NCBI RefSeq assembly: GCF_024707525.1
Contig: NZ_CP062231.1
Location: 2,666,001-2,730,000 of the forward strand
Source of the DNA: Rhizobium sp. TH2
GTDB lineage: Bacteria > Pseudomonadota > Alphaproteobacteria > Rhizobiales > Rhizobiaceae
Length of the DNA stretch: 64,000 nt
Direction of reading: 5' to 3'
The position numbers and the translations under genes are program-made. The notes below the pieces were generated by a model. The model did no database searches. It was not told the origin of the DNA and worked only from the letters and a program-made list of their open reading frames with translations. This document shows positions 37,037 through 46,165 of the stretch, one piece after another (the stretch's first letter is position 1; each line of letters starts with the position of its first letter).

Positions 37037-37675
37037 ATGGAAGCTGCCCTCGCCCCACCCCGCTTTCCCGCCGTCATTCTCGCGGGCGGAAAATCGTCTC
37101 GCATGGGCGAGCCCAAGGCGCTGCTGCCGTTCGGCCAAGGCCGGCTGATCGACCATGTTGCGGCACGTTTAACGCCCCAGGTGACCGTGATCGCGTTGAA
37201 CGCGAACGATCCTTCGATCACCCTTCCGGGCATCCTGTCATTCCCGGACCGCTTTGCCGACCATCCCGGTCCGCTCGCCGGCATTCACGCTGGACTTGCC
37301 CACATCAGGGAGAATGCCCCCGACGCGACGCATGTGCTGATGGTCCCGGTCGATGGCCCGTTCTTCCCCACCAACCTGGTAGACACGCTCACCACCACAC
37401 TCTCAGGTCCGGCCGATATCGCACTGACCGCCTCCGGTGGCCGGATGCATCCGGTGCTCGGCCTCTGGCCGGTATCGCTGACTGATCGTTTGGCGGATTG
37501 GCTCAAAGCCCCGCCGACGCTGAAGGTACGCGCCTTCCTCGCCGGCCTACCTGTCCACGTCACGGAATTCGCCCTGATGGAAACCCCGTTCGGCCCGCTC
37601 GATCCCTTCTTCAATATCAATACGCGCGATGATCTTGATCGCGCGAGAAAAATGCTGGAAGTTGCAATCAATTGA
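37037..37675 (+). CDS. mobA: Molybdenum cofactor guanylyltransferase
   Basis: A 212-residue enzyme attaching GMP to Mo-molybdopterin. The nucleotide-binding signature VILAGGKSSRMGEPKALLPF opens the fold near residue 13. HVLMVPVDGPFFP holds the metal-binding Asp, and FFNINTRDDL is the conserved C-terminal block. The ATG at 37037 gives the usual length. The frame is open further upstream within the transporter gene. Confidence 0.94.
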   Translation: MEAALAPPRFPAVILAGGKSSRMGEPKALLPFGQGRLIDHVAARLTPQVTVIALNANDPSITLPGILSFPDRFADHPGPLAGIHAGLAHIRENAPDATHVLMVPVDGPFFPTNLVDTLTTTLSGPADIALTASGGRMHPVLGLWPVSLTDRLADWLKAPPTLKVRAFLAGLPVHVTEFALMETPFGPLDPFFNINTRDDLDRARKMLEVAIN

Positions 37676-37780
37676 GGGATTGGGACGGAAGCAGCAGCGC
37701 CTTGCCATCAGGTGCGACCGACGGGGATTGGCTCCTTCGGCTGTGGCGACAGCCTCGTCTCACTTCAGGAGGTAATGCGA

Positions 37781-37870
37781 ATGAGGTTTCGACCGATTTC
37801 CATTACGCTGGAAATGAAAAGAACCCGGACTGGATGGCAATTCACGCTCCGGGTTCAATTCAGCATCTAG
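37781..37870 (+). CDS. Candidate 29-residue basic small protein
   Basis: A very short ORF, MRFRPISITLEMKRTRTG... ending in ...VQFSI, preceded by a perfect AGGAGG 8 bases before its ATG. It is rich in Arg/Lys/Thr, with no membrane helix. The coding region itself contains a 9-base perfect inverted repeat (37821-37829 and 37848-37856), and another hairpin follows the stop. It lies alone in the 282-base gap between mobA and mobB. It could be a leader peptide, an independent small protein, or part of a structured RNA. Confidence 0.5.
   Translation: MRFRPISITLEMKRTRTGWQFTLRVQFSI
37821..37856 (+). other. Inverted repeat inside the small ORF
   Basis: GAACCCGGA and TCCGGGTTC are perfectly complementary with an 18-base loop. 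Together with the next hairpin this gives two consecutive RNA stems between mobA and mobB. Confidence 0.55.
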
Positions 37871-37874
37871 CAAA

Positions 37875-37900
37875 GAGGGTCGGGCGAAAGCCCGATCCTC
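37875..37900 (+). other. GNRA-capped hairpin after the small ORF
   Basis: An 11-base-pair stem (GAGGGTCGGGC with GCCCGATCCTC, one G-T pair) closed by a GAAA tetraloop, 4 bases after the stop. No T-run follows, so it may be an attenuator, processing site or RNA-stabilising stem rather than a simple terminator. Confidence 0.6.
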
Positions 37901-37957
37901 ACTCCTGAAAAATAACCCATCATCATCTCTTTTTCAAGTTTGACTCCAGGACGACAT

Positions 37958-38464
37958 ATGACCACACCCAAGATCTTCGGCATCGCCGGCTGGAAGAATT
38001 CCGGCAAGACCGGTCTCGCCGTCCGGCTGGTCACTGAACTCACCGCACGCGGCTATAAGGTCTCGACCATCAAGCACGCGCACCACGATTTCGATATCGA
38101 CAAGGTTGGCGCGGACTCCTACCGCCACCGTCAGGCCGGCGCGCATGAAGTCGCCCTTGTCTCCGGCACCCGATACGCCATCATGCACGAATTGCGCGGC
38201 GCGCCGGAACCGACGCTGGAAGAAGTGCTGGCACGGCTCGCCCCGTGCGACATCGTGCTGATCGAAGGCTACAAGCGCGAGCCCGTGCCGAAGATCGAGG
38301 CGCGAAGGCTCGAAGCCGCCAATCGGACGCCGCTCGCGCCCACCGATCCATACATATGCGCCATCGCCGCCGATCACCCGGTGGACGATGCCAACCTCCC
38401 GGTCTTCGATCTCGATGACACGATCGCCATCGCCGATTTCATCCTCGGGACGCTTGATCTCTGA
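37958..38464 (+). CDS. mobB: Molybdopterin-guanine dinucleotide biosynthesis adaptor
   Basis: A 168-residue GTP-binding protein. The P-loop GWKNSGKTGLAVRL lies near residue 9; STIKHAHHDFDIDKVGADSYRH and VLIEGYKREPVPKIE are family blocks. MobB assists MobA in MGD cofactor synthesis but is usually dispensable. AGGA 7 bases upstream supports ATG 37958, six codons after another ATG. Confidence 0.94.
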   Translation: MTTPKIFGIAGWKNSGKTGLAVRLVTELTARGYKVSTIKHAHHDFDIDKVGADSYRHRQAGAHEVALVSGTRYAIMHELRGAPEPTLEEVLARLAPCDIVLIEGYKREPVPKIEARRLEAANRTPLAPTDPYICAIAADHPVDDANLPVFDLDDTIAIADFILGTLDL

Positions 38465-38523
38465 ATATCGCTTGCCTCCGGCGCGTTTCTCCTTAGCCTG
38501 ATCCAGCCAACGGAGGAACCGCC

Positions 38524-39006
38524 ATGAGATTGCCAGTTGCCGTCGCCATCCTGCTTCTGTCGGCCCCAGCCTATGCGGCAGAGAACTGCAAAGCCTGGAC
38601 CGCTGCCGTGGAAGAAGATGAAGGCGGTCCCGTTATGACGGCGCGCGTCTGTGCGGGCAGCGGCGACATTGTCAGTCAACTGTCCCTCCAATGCGGCGCA
38701 AAGGGCGAGTTGATGATCCGCTACATCCCCGTCGCGCCCGACAACTACCCACCGGCCGGCAACGGCAATTTCGAGACCGATCTCGAATTCTCGCTCGACC
38801 AGGAAATGTTCACCCGTCACGCACGCTACGAAGACATGGATGGCGCCATGGCGACCGAGACGGAAATCAATCCATTTATCTCCACGCTCATGATCCAGAA
38901 AAAGGTCGATGTGGCTGACGTCAAGGGCAAGGTGCCGAGCGCGACATTCACGCTCAAGGGCGCGAAGAAGGCTCTCGAAAAGCTGATCGCGACATGCGAG
39001 AAGTAG
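38524..39006 (+). CDS. Exported hypothetical protein
   Basis: A 160-residue protein with a clear signal peptide (APAYAAENC) and four cysteines in the mature part. No family recognised. GGAGG 7 bases upstream confirms the start. It lies 60 bases after mobB, followed closely by the thioesterase. Likely periplasmic. Confidence 0.75.
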   Translation: MRLPVAVAILLLSAPAYAAENCKAWTAAVEEDEGGPVMTARVCAGSGDIVSQLSLQCGAKGELMIRYIPVAPDNYPPAGNGNFETDLEFSLDQEMFTRHARYEDMDGAMATETEINPFISTLMIQKKVDVADVKGKVPSATFTLKGAKKALEKLIATCEK

Positions 39007-39030
39007 GCGGAATCGGAGACTGAGAACAGC

Positions 39031-39417
39031 ATGCAGAAAAAGACCGGCCCGGGCGGAGAACTGACGCTCAGGACACTCGCCATGCCTGGCGACGCCAATG
39101 CCGCTGGCGATATTTTCGGCGGCTGGGTCATGGCGCAGATGGACCTCGCCGCTGGTATCCGTGCCGCCGAGATCGCCCATGGCCGCGTGGTCACCGTAGC
39201 GGTCAAGGAGATGGTCTTCGAGATGCCGGTCAAGATTGGCGACACGCTCTGCATCTACACCAATCTCGAACGGATCGGCCGGTCGTCGATCAGGCTGATC
39301 ATCGAGGTCTGGGCGCAACGCTACCTGACGCCACACATGGACAAGGTCACGGCTGCGACGTTCGTGATGGTGGCTCTGGACAAGGAAGGGAATCCAACGG
39401 CGGTGAAGACCGGATAA
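39031..39417 (+). CDS. Acyl-CoA thioesterase, YciA-like hotdog protein
   Basis: A 128-residue hotdog-fold enzyme. MPGDANAAGDIFGGWVMAQMD contains the catalytic Asp of the YciA class, followed by VTVAVKEMVFEMPVKIGDTL. It hydrolyses acyl-CoA thioesters in the cytosol; chain-length preference is unknown. The convergent GGDEF-EAL gene ends 6 bases beyond. Confidence 0.92.
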   Translation: MQKKTGPGGELTLRTLAMPGDANAAGDIFGGWVMAQMDLAAGIRAAEIAHGRVVTVAVKEMVFEMPVKIGDTLCIYTNLERIGRSSIRLIIEVWAQRYLTPHMDKVTAATFVMVALDKEGNPTAVKTG

Positions 39418-39423
39418 AGTCTC

Positions 39424-41400
39424 CTAAGCCACCGCTTTCACCCTGGAATGATGCCGGTTGAGCCAGGTCAGCACCTCCGCTTCGGGCATGGCCTTGCCAT
39501 AGAGCCAGCCCTGACCGATCCGGCAGCCCAGCATCCTTAGCGTCTCGGCGTCGGCTGCGGTTTCCACGCCTTCCACCACGAGTTCCATATCGAGCGAGCG
39601 GCTGACACTGACAAGTGCTGCCACCAGCGCCTGATTGTGCGCGCTCGCCGAAATGCCGGTCACGAAGTGGCGATCGACCTTCAGTCGGTCGATCTTCAGG
39701 CTGATCAGGTGGGCGAGCGAGGAATGTCCCATGCCGAAATCATCGACGGCGAGCCGGAAGCCCGCGCGCCGGAGTTCGAAGAACGCCGTCTCGACCTTTT
39801 GCGGATCGAGGATCGCCTCTTCGGTGATCTCCACCTCGATCCGGTTGGGATTGATCCCGTGGCGCCTTGCCAGCTCGCCCAGCATCAGCGCCGGCGAATA
39901 GAGATCGAATTCGCTCGGTGACATATTGATCGAGACGACAGCGTCGGCGTGGCCGGCCCTGTCCAGCGTCCGGATAAACCGGCAGGCGCATTCCGCTACA
40001 TAGGCGGTCAGCCTCTCGGAAAGTTGCAACTTGGTCGCGGCTGACACGATGTCTGGTGGCGATATCGCGCCGATATCCGGATGCCACCAGCGCACGAGTG
40101 CCTCGAAACCGGTGACGCGGCCGCATGCCATATCGACCTGCGGCTGGAAATGGACATCGAGACCGCCTTGTGCCAAAGCCGCGCCAAGGTCGCGGTCGAT
40201 CGCTCTCTGGTAATCCAGCTGCCCCTTCAGGCCACCATCGAACAGTTTCAAGCGACGCCGCCCCTCGATCTTGGCGCAGTAGAGCGCAAGATCGGCACAG
40301 GCGTAAAGCTCATCCTCATCGGCGGCGTGATCCGGTGCGCAGGCGATGCCGATCGAGGCACCGATCGGGATCTCCGTCCCGCCGAACGAGACGGGCTCCG
40401 CCGCGGCATCGATAAACCGGCGCGCGAGATCGTCTGCGCGTGCTGCCGCGTTCCGGCCTGACAGGATCACAGCGAATTCGTCGCCGCCGAGCCGGATCGG
40501 TAGGTCCCCAGACGCACAAAGCGCCGCAAGCCGGGTGGCGGCGGCTTTCAGCACCGTGTCGCCCGCATGGTGTCCCCTCGTGTCGTTGATTGTCTTGAAC
40601 TTGTCGAGATCAATCAGCAGCAGGGCAATCTCACGGCGCTCCCGCCCGCCCTCGTAGAACAACGCTTCCATGCGACGGTTGAACACCGCCCGGTTGGCGA
40701 GCCCCGTCAGCACGTCGGTATTGGCCAGATGCTCCAGCCGATGGCTCGACTTGTTGATCTCGGTGTTGGCCACCGCCAGCGACTGGGCCAGTTGCGTGGT
40801 CCGCATCGCGACATTCTGGCTCCGCACGAAAGCGCGCTCGCTGAGCACGCTTGCCCGGAACAGCATCAATGTCAGCAAGGCCACGTTCAGGGCGAGCAGA
40901 TAATTGCTGACGGTGCTGCTCTCCATCAGCATCGAAACGAGCGTGGCGCCCATGACAGGCGCTCCGAAAGCGATGGCGCTGCGCCAATAGGAGAGGCTTT
41001 GTATGATCGCGCCCGTGGCGGTCCCGGCCATGACGAAAACGATATAGTCGCCGTCCGATGCCGCAAAGAGAAGCGGCAATGGCATCCAGGAAATGCCGCT
41101 GACTAGGGCAGCGACCGTCAGGAATTTCAGCACGGCATCGGGCCGGGTCTGATGCAGCCCGAGGCGCATGATGCGCTCGAGCACCATGAAGCGCGCGGCA
41201 CTCAGCGAAATCACGAGGGCGAGCCAGGACAGGATCGAAGCATCCTCGGTGCTCGACCAGATTATCCCCGTGGTGGTCACGGCAACGAAGATATTCGACG
41301 CCAATGTCAGCGCGATATTGCCCAGAACGCTCTCGGCCTGCGCGGCGCGCAGGCGGGCGTAGTGGTCATGGTCTTCAGGTCTTGCGCTTTGCGCGTCCAT
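39424..41400 (-). CDS. GGDEF-EAL protein (cyclic di-GMP turnover)
   Basis: A 658-residue membrane protein: about five to six N-terminal helices (residues 20-200), GGDEF domain (about 225-385) with intact RLGGDEFAVIL, then EAL domain (about 400-650) with FEALVRWW, EITEEAIL, VDDFGMGHSSLAHL and LKVDRHFV. Both catalytic centres look complete, so it may make and break cyclic di-GMP. The inhibitory RxxD site is degenerate (ASGD). The N-terminal sensor is of unknown specificity. Confidence 0.93.
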   Translation of the reverse strand: MDAQSARPEDHDHYARLRAAQAESVLGNIALTLASNIFVAVTTTGIIWSSTEDASILSWLALVISLSAARFMVLERIMRLGLHQTRPDAVLKFLTVAALVSGISWMPLPLLFAASDGDYIVFVMAGTATGAIIQSLSYWRSAIAFGAPVMGATLVSMLMESSTVSNYLLALNVALLTLMLFRASVLSERAFVRSQNVAMRTTQLAQSLAVANTEINKSSHRLEHLANTDVLTGLANRAVFNRRMEALFYEGGRERREIALLLIDLDKFKTINDTRGHHAGDTVLKAAATRLAALCASGDLPIRLGGDEFAVILSGRNAAARADDLARRFIDAAAEPVSFGGTEIPIGASIGIACAPDHAADEDELYACADLALYCAKIEGRRRLKLFDGGLKGQLDYQRAIDRDLGAALAQGGLDVHFQPQVDMACGRVTGFEALVRWWHPDIGAISPPDIVSAATKLQLSERLTAYVAECACRFIRTLDRAGHADAVVSINMSPSEFDLYSPALMLGELARRHGINPNRIEVEITEEAILDPQKVETAFFELRRAGFRLAVDDFGMGHSSLAHLISLKIDRLKVDRHFVTGISASAHNQALVAALVSVSRSLDMELVVEGVETAADAETLRMLGCRIGQGWLYGKAMPEAEVLTWLNRHHSRVKAVA

Positions 41401-41644
41401 TGGCCCCGTCCCCGCCCCAGGAGAATAGCTTCACGTGAGGCAATAGCGCGGCTTGAATAAGCAAAGCTGAAGAGCCTACCCTCACTTTGCACCCGTAAAT
41501 ATCAACGGTGCGATTTCTCGCACACTGATTGCAATAGGGGATTAACCCTGATGCGTGGCCGGACGGATCGGCTACACGCCAGCTTGACCGGCGTATGATT
41601 GCGCCCCAATCGTGCCGGTCACTCACGTCAGATTCGGGATTTCC

Positions 41645-41998
41645 ATGTTCACCGCCGCCAAGCTTCTTCCGATCACCCCCATCGTCATGCTCGTCGCCTC
41701 GAACGTCTTCATGACGTTTGCCTGGTACGGCCATCTCAAGCACAAGGGCACGGCCATTTTCCTCGCCATCCTGGCGAGTTGGGGCATTGCATTCTTCGAA
41801 TATTGCCTCGCCGTCCCCGCCAATCGCATGGGCAGTGCCTATTATTCCACAGCCCAGCTCAAGACCATCCAGGAGGTCGTCACGCTCGGCGTCTTCGCGA
41901 TCTTCTCGGTCTTCTGGCTGAAGGAAGCGATCACGATCAATCACGTGATCGGCTTTGCCTTGATCGCGCTGGGTGCATCCTTCATATTCCGTTCATAA
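41645..41998 (+). CDS. DUF486 / DMT-like small membrane protein
   Basis: A 117-residue protein with four hydrophobic helices; FMTFAWYGHLKHKGTAIF and YCLAVPANRMGSAYYSTAQLK are hallmarks of DUF486. Related to small drug/metabolite transporters, function untested. GGGA 5 bases upstream selects ATG 41645. Confidence 0.88.
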   Translation: MFTAAKLLPITPIVMLVASNVFMTFAWYGHLKHKGTAIFLAILASWGIAFFEYCLAVPANRMGSAYYSTAQLKTIQEVVTLGVFAIFSVFWLKEAITINHVIGFALIALGASFIFRS

Positions 41999-42067
41999 GC
42001 GGCTTGCTAATCGGAAATGCGCCGGATTCGTGAGCGATGATGCCGGCGCGATACCAGGGAGCACGTC

Positions 42068-43594
42068 ATGACGTTGTCGAAACCAGCGATGAGCGCCATA
42101 CGGTTCGGCTACGGCATCCGGCCGGGCGAGCCCGTGCCCGACGGTGCCGATGCCCTGCTCGCGCAGATCGCTAGAGGCCAAAAGGAAACGCTGCGGTTTC
42201 CAGAGGAAGGCATCAAGGGCCGCTGGGAAACGATCGGCGACTACCAGGATCAGATGGCCGATATTCCGCGGGATCGTGAAGCCAGGCGCCTCGCCGTCCG
42301 CCCGCTCCGCAAGCAGGTCTTCAATCTCTGCGGCCGCGACCAGCATGCCAGGGTCGCCCAATCCGTGTTTTCGCCCAATGGCTTCTACGAGCGGCTCGCC
42401 ACCTTCTGGTTCGATCATTTCTCGGTCAGTGTGCGCAAGCGCCGGCCGATGTATCTCTACACGTCGCTCTACGAGGCGGAGGCGATACGGCCGCATCTGG
42501 CCGGCACCTTCACCGATCTGTTGCGCCATACCATCACCCACCCCGCCATGCTGACCTATCTCGACCAGGTCAAATCCGTCGGCCCGAATTCCCGGCGCGG
42601 CCAGAATTCCGAGCGTGGCCTCAACGAAAATCTCGGCCGCGAATTGCTCGAATTGCATACGCTCGGCGCAGGCTCGGGCTATACGCAGGCCGATGTGCGC
42701 GCAACGTCCCTGGTACTCACCGGGCTGACCATCGATCGCAACAACGGCCGCACCGAATTTCGCAAGAACCTCGCCGAACCGGGCCCGATCGAGGTCAAGG
42801 TCCTCGGCAAGGCCTATGGCGGCGGCAAGCGTTCCATCGAGGATGCCCACGCCATGCTGGCCGATCTCGCCGCGGCGCCCCAGACCGCCCCCCATATCTG
42901 TCGCAAGCTTGCGATACACTTCATTGCCGACACGCCGCCGGAGCCTCTGGTCAAAGCAATGATCGATGCCTGGACCACGTCCGACGGCAACCTGACCGCC
43001 GTCTACTCCGCCATGCTGCACCATCCCGCCGCCTGGGAAAATCCCGGCGAGAAGGCACGCCAGCCCTACGACTATATCGTCACCGGCCTGCGCGCGGCGG
43101 GTCTTGCGGAAAGCGCCTTCGCCCAGCCGGTACGGCCGGACGCCGAAAACAACGACGATGACAATGCGATGATGGCGATCACGCCCGAAATGGCTGAACG
43201 CCGCAAGAAACGCGTCGAGAAGCGCATGGACCGCGAAGACATGGCCGAGAACCGCCAGGAGCAACGCGAACGGCAGAAGATCAGGCCGCTGGCCAATCCC
43301 CTCACTGTCGGTGCCGCCAAGAAGCTCGGCCAGGCCGTCTGGGAGCCGCCGAGCCCGGAAGGCACCGAGGAGGATTTCGACGCCTGGATATCCACCAGCC
43401 AGCTTACCGGCCGGATCGCGTGGGCGCAGAACGTCGCGGCCAAGGTGGGATCCCGTTCCGAACCACTCGTCCTTGCCCGCACGGTCCTGCTCGATGCCGC
43501 CCGCGACGACACGCTTGATGTCGTGGCGCAGGCGCCCAGCCGCCAGGCCGGCCTGTCGCTGCTGCTCGCCTCGCCCGAATTCAACCGTCGCTGA
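42068..43594 (+). CDS. DUF1800 family protein
   Basis: A 508-residue protein of the DUF1800 family: AIRFGYG at the N-terminus, FWFDHFSVS, NENLGRELLELHTLG and the C-terminal LLLASPEFNRR are conserved. A charged stretch around residues 360-410 (EMAERRKKRVEKRMDRED) is inserted. No clear signal peptide. The family is uncharacterised but nearly always next to a DUF1501 gene, as here (12-base gap). Confidence 0.9.
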   Translation: MTLSKPAMSAIRFGYGIRPGEPVPDGADALLAQIARGQKETLRFPEEGIKGRWETIGDYQDQMADIPRDREARRLAVRPLRKQVFNLCGRDQHARVAQSVFSPNGFYERLATFWFDHFSVSVRKRRPMYLYTSLYEAEAIRPHLAGTFTDLLRHTITHPAMLTYLDQVKSVGPNSRRGQNSERGLNENLGRELLELHTLGAGSGYTQADVRATSLVLTGLTIDRNNGRTEFRKNLAEPGPIEVKVLGKAYGGGKRSIEDAHAMLADLAAAPQTAPHICRKLAIHFIADTPPEPLVKAMIDAWTTSDGNLTAVYSAMLHHPAAWENPGEKARQPYDYIVTGLRAAGLAESAFAQPVRPDAENNDDDNAMMAITPEMAERRKKRVEKRMDREDMAENRQEQRERQKIRPLANPLTVGAAKKLGQAVWEPPSPEGTEEDFDAWISTSQLTGRIAWAQNVAAKVGSRSEPLVLARTVLLDAARDDTLDVVAQAPSRQAGLSLLLASPEFNRR

Positions 43595-43606
43595 AGGAAC
43601 TTGTCC

Positions 43607-44782
43607 ATGAACGAATTTCTCCTCAGCCGGCGCACATTCCTCGCTTCCGCATGCTGCGTTGCCGCCTCGCCGCTGGTCACACCGGTCACCTTTGCGGCAG
43701 TGCCCGGCGACAAGCGCTTCGTCACCATCGTGCTGCGCGGCGCGCTCGACAGCCTCTACCTGCTGCAGCCCTACGCCGATCCGATGCTGAAATCGTATCG
43801 CCCCGAACTGGCGCTCGATCCGTCGTCAGGCCTGATCGATCTCGATGGCCAGTTCGGCCTGCATGGCGAGGCGGCGGAATTGTTGCCGCTGTGGAAGAGC
43901 GGCGAACTCGGCTTCGTCAATGCCGTCTCGACCCCCTATCGCGACCAGCGCAGCCATTTCGATGGCCAGGATGTTTTGGAGACCGGCGGCCAGGATGTCT
44001 CCGACGTCAATACCGGCTGGCTCAATCGCGCACTGGCAACCATCCCGCGTTCCGAAAGCCGCAAGGCGATCGATGTCAACACCTCGGCCGAACTCATTCT
44101 CAGCGGCCCGAACCCGGTCGATACCTGGTCCACCCAGTCCGATCTCGCGATCGAACCCGACGAACTGGATTTCTTCAGGCGCCTCTATGGCAATGATCCG
44201 GCCTTCTCGAAGGTCTTCGCCGAGGCCATGAACACCGACGAGGATTCCGACGGCATATTCGGCACCAATGCCCGCGCCGCCAATCCGGCCGGGATCGCGA
44301 AACTCACCGCCGGCATGCTGAAAGGCGATTATCGCCTCGCGAGTTTCTCGATTGGCGGCTGGGACACCCATATCGGCCAGAAGAACATCTTCCGCAAGCC
44401 GCTCAAGGGGCTGGTCGCCGCACTGACGACGTTGAAGACGGAGCTTGGCCCGGATATCTGGAGCAAGACCGCCGTGCTCGCCATGACCGAATTCGGCCGC
44501 ACCGTGCGCCAGAACGGCTCCAAGGGCACCGATCACGGCACCGGCGGGCTGGCGATCATAGCCGGCGGCGCGGTGCGCGGCGGCAAGATATACGGCAAGT
44601 GGCCGGGGCTGCGCGAGGATCAGTTGTTCGAAGGCCGCGACCTGATGCCGACAGCCGATGTGCGCGAGATCGCAGCATCGCTGCTTCACAGCCAGTTCGA
44701 CGTCTCGGCCGGTGACCTGACCTCGAAAGTCTTCCCCGGCCTATCTCTCGATTTGAAATCGCAGGGCTTTCTGCGCGGTTAG
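43607..44782 (+). CDS. DUF1501 family protein, Tat-exported
   Basis: A 391-residue protein starting with a twin-arginine signal (LLSRRTFLASACC). The mature domain resembles the alkaline-phosphatase-like DUF1501 family (LRGALDSLYLLQPY, SFSIGGWDTHIGQ, MTEFGRTVRQNGSKGTDHGT). The conserved Asp/His residues in GWDTH and TDHGT could bind metal. Its role with DUF1800 is unknown. AAGGAA is 7 bases upstream of the ATG. Confidence 0.9.
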   Translation: MNEFLLSRRTFLASACCVAASPLVTPVTFAAVPGDKRFVTIVLRGALDSLYLLQPYADPMLKSYRPELALDPSSGLIDLDGQFGLHGEAAELLPLWKSGELGFVNAVSTPYRDQRSHFDGQDVLETGGQDVSDVNTGWLNRALATIPRSESRKAIDVNTSAELILSGPNPVDTWSTQSDLAIEPDELDFFRRLYGNDPAFSKVFAEAMNTDEDSDGIFGTNARAANPAGIAKLTAGMLKGDYRLASFSIGGWDTHIGQKNIFRKPLKGLVAALTTLKTELGPDIWSKTAVLAMTEFGRTVRQNGSKGTDHGTGGLAIIAGGAVRGGKIYGKWPGLREDQLFEGRDLMPTADVREIAASLLHSQFDVSAGDLTSKVFPGLSLDLKSQGFLRG

Positions 44783-44786
44783 AGTC

Positions 44787-45845
44787 TTAGCGGGGGCCGT
44801 TCACGGCGTCTTCGAATATGCCCATCAGCATGTTGCGCTGGGCCATTTCGGCAATGACGATGTGCTTCGGCCAGTCCGCAAGCGGTTCGATGCTGACATT
44901 GGGCAGGCCTCCGAGGGTCGGTATCTGCGCCTTGTCGAATTCGTATTCGGCGCCATAGAAGTAGCGCACGCGGGTGTCGCTCTTCTCATAGGCGGCGCGC
45001 ATATCGGGCTCGTCGATAACGCCGTCTTCGATCATCTTCTGGATCTTCAGATAGGACGGCCGCTCGGCCGCCTCCATCTGGCCGGCGTATAGCGAAGTCG
45101 GGCCGGCAAAGCACAGGACAAGGTCAGCGTTCAGCTGCTGGCCGTAATTCAATGCGCCGAACACGCCGCCGGAACTGCCCATGAGGATGAGCCGCTTGGT
45201 GCCCAGTTCGCCAAGATCGTGCTTGATGCGCGCGACGGACTGTTCCATGTCGCCTATCGAACGCACCCCGGCGAGATAAAGGCTGAAATTGTAGTCCCTC
45301 ATATAAATGAGATTGGCCTGCAGTGACTCGAGCCAGACCGCCACTGCGTTGAGTTCGACGCCGAACCGGTGCGAATTGCCGCACATCATGATGATGGTCG
45401 TCTCTGCCCCACGGTCGTATATTTGATAATCGAGCCAGGGTCTGTCGACGATCTTGAGCCTGTCGATGTCGAGCCCGGTGAGCATCAGCATCGAAACGGC
45501 TTCCGGCATGAAGCTTTCCGAGAACTTCTTCCGACACGCGGCTAGAAAAATCCTGGCAGCCGAGATCCGGCCCAGGTTGATGATCATGTTCATGACCGAT
45601 TTGGCGATCATGGACTGCATGTCCACCTCCGGCACCTCGCCGGCATCGATGCTCTGCATGGTCGTTGCGAAGCGCTCGCACATCTTCAAGAGGATCGGCG
45701 CGTCGTCGAAACGATCCTCAATCATCGCCTGCAGCGCCGGGTAATCGACCTGAGGGTTCTCGAAGAACGCGAAAATCGCCCTCATATCCCCCTTCTTAAG
45801 GTTTTGAAAAGGCGAGCGTTTCTTTTTCTTGGAGGCGTCGTCCAT
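44787..45845 (-). CDS. Alpha/beta-hydrolase-fold protein of an acyl-chain operon
   Basis: A 352-residue protein. Residues 1-140 are helical and charged (KKKKRSPFQNLKKGD at the start). Residues 150-350 look like an alpha/beta hydrolase: TTIIMMCGNSHRFG (oxyanion side), MGSSGGVFGAL with a GxSxG Ser, RYFYGAEYEFDKAQ with Asp, and DWPKHIVIAEM with His. It may be a thioesterase or acyltransferase releasing the product of the upstream KAS III and ACP. It is the last gene, 77 bases after the ACP stop. No close family recognised. Confidence 0.75.
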   Translation of the reverse strand: MDDASKKKKRSPFQNLKKGDMRAIFAFFENPQVDYPALQAMIEDRFDDAPILLKMCERFATTMQSIDAGEVPEVDMQSMIAKSVMNMIINLGRISAARIFLAACRKKFSESFMPEAVSMLMLTGLDIDRLKIVDRPWLDYQIYDRGAETTIIMMCGNSHRFGVELNAVAVWLESLQANLIYMRDYNFSLYLAGVRSIGDMEQSVARIKHDLGELGTKRLILMGSSGGVFGALNYGQQLNADLVLCFAGPTSLYAGQMEAAERPSYLKIQKMIEDGVIDEPDMRAAYEKSDTRVRYFYGAEYEFDKAQIPTLGGLPNVSIEPLADWPKHIVIAEMAQRNMLMGIFEDAVNGPR

Positions 45846-45922
45846 CAGTAATCCGTAATCTCTTTCGCCCCGAGGAGATCCCCTCCTCCGATAGCAATGG
45901 CTTGAACCTGAAATTGGGGGTC

Positions 45923-46165
45923 TTAGGCAGCCTTGTTCGCAGCAATGTGGTCGATAAGCTTCGCTAGCGTGTCCAGTTCGTCGACCTTGTCGTCGTCGAT
46001 ATTGACATCATAGTGTTCCTGGACGGCCAGCAGAAGCGAGGCAACATCGAGAGAATCGAGACCGGCTTCGCCAAACTCGCGGTCGAGCGACATATTGTTG
46101 TAGTCGAGGCCTTCCTTGACCTCGGCCAGCATTTCGCGAATGGTCGTTTCGATCTCAGCTTTCAT
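45923..46165 (-). CDS. Acyl carrier protein, dedicated
   Basis: An 80-residue acidic four-helix protein with the phosphopantetheine site GLDSLDVASLLL. Distinct in sequence from housekeeping AcpP (starts MKAEIETTIREMLAEVKEG). GGAG lies 6 bases before the ATG, inside the KAS III 3' end. The two genes overlap in ATGA, so production is coupled. Confidence 0.92.
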   Translation of the reverse strand: MKAEIETTIREMLAEVKEGLDYNNMSLDREFGEAGLDSLDVASLLLAVQEHYDVNIDDDKVDELDTLAKLIDHIAANKAA

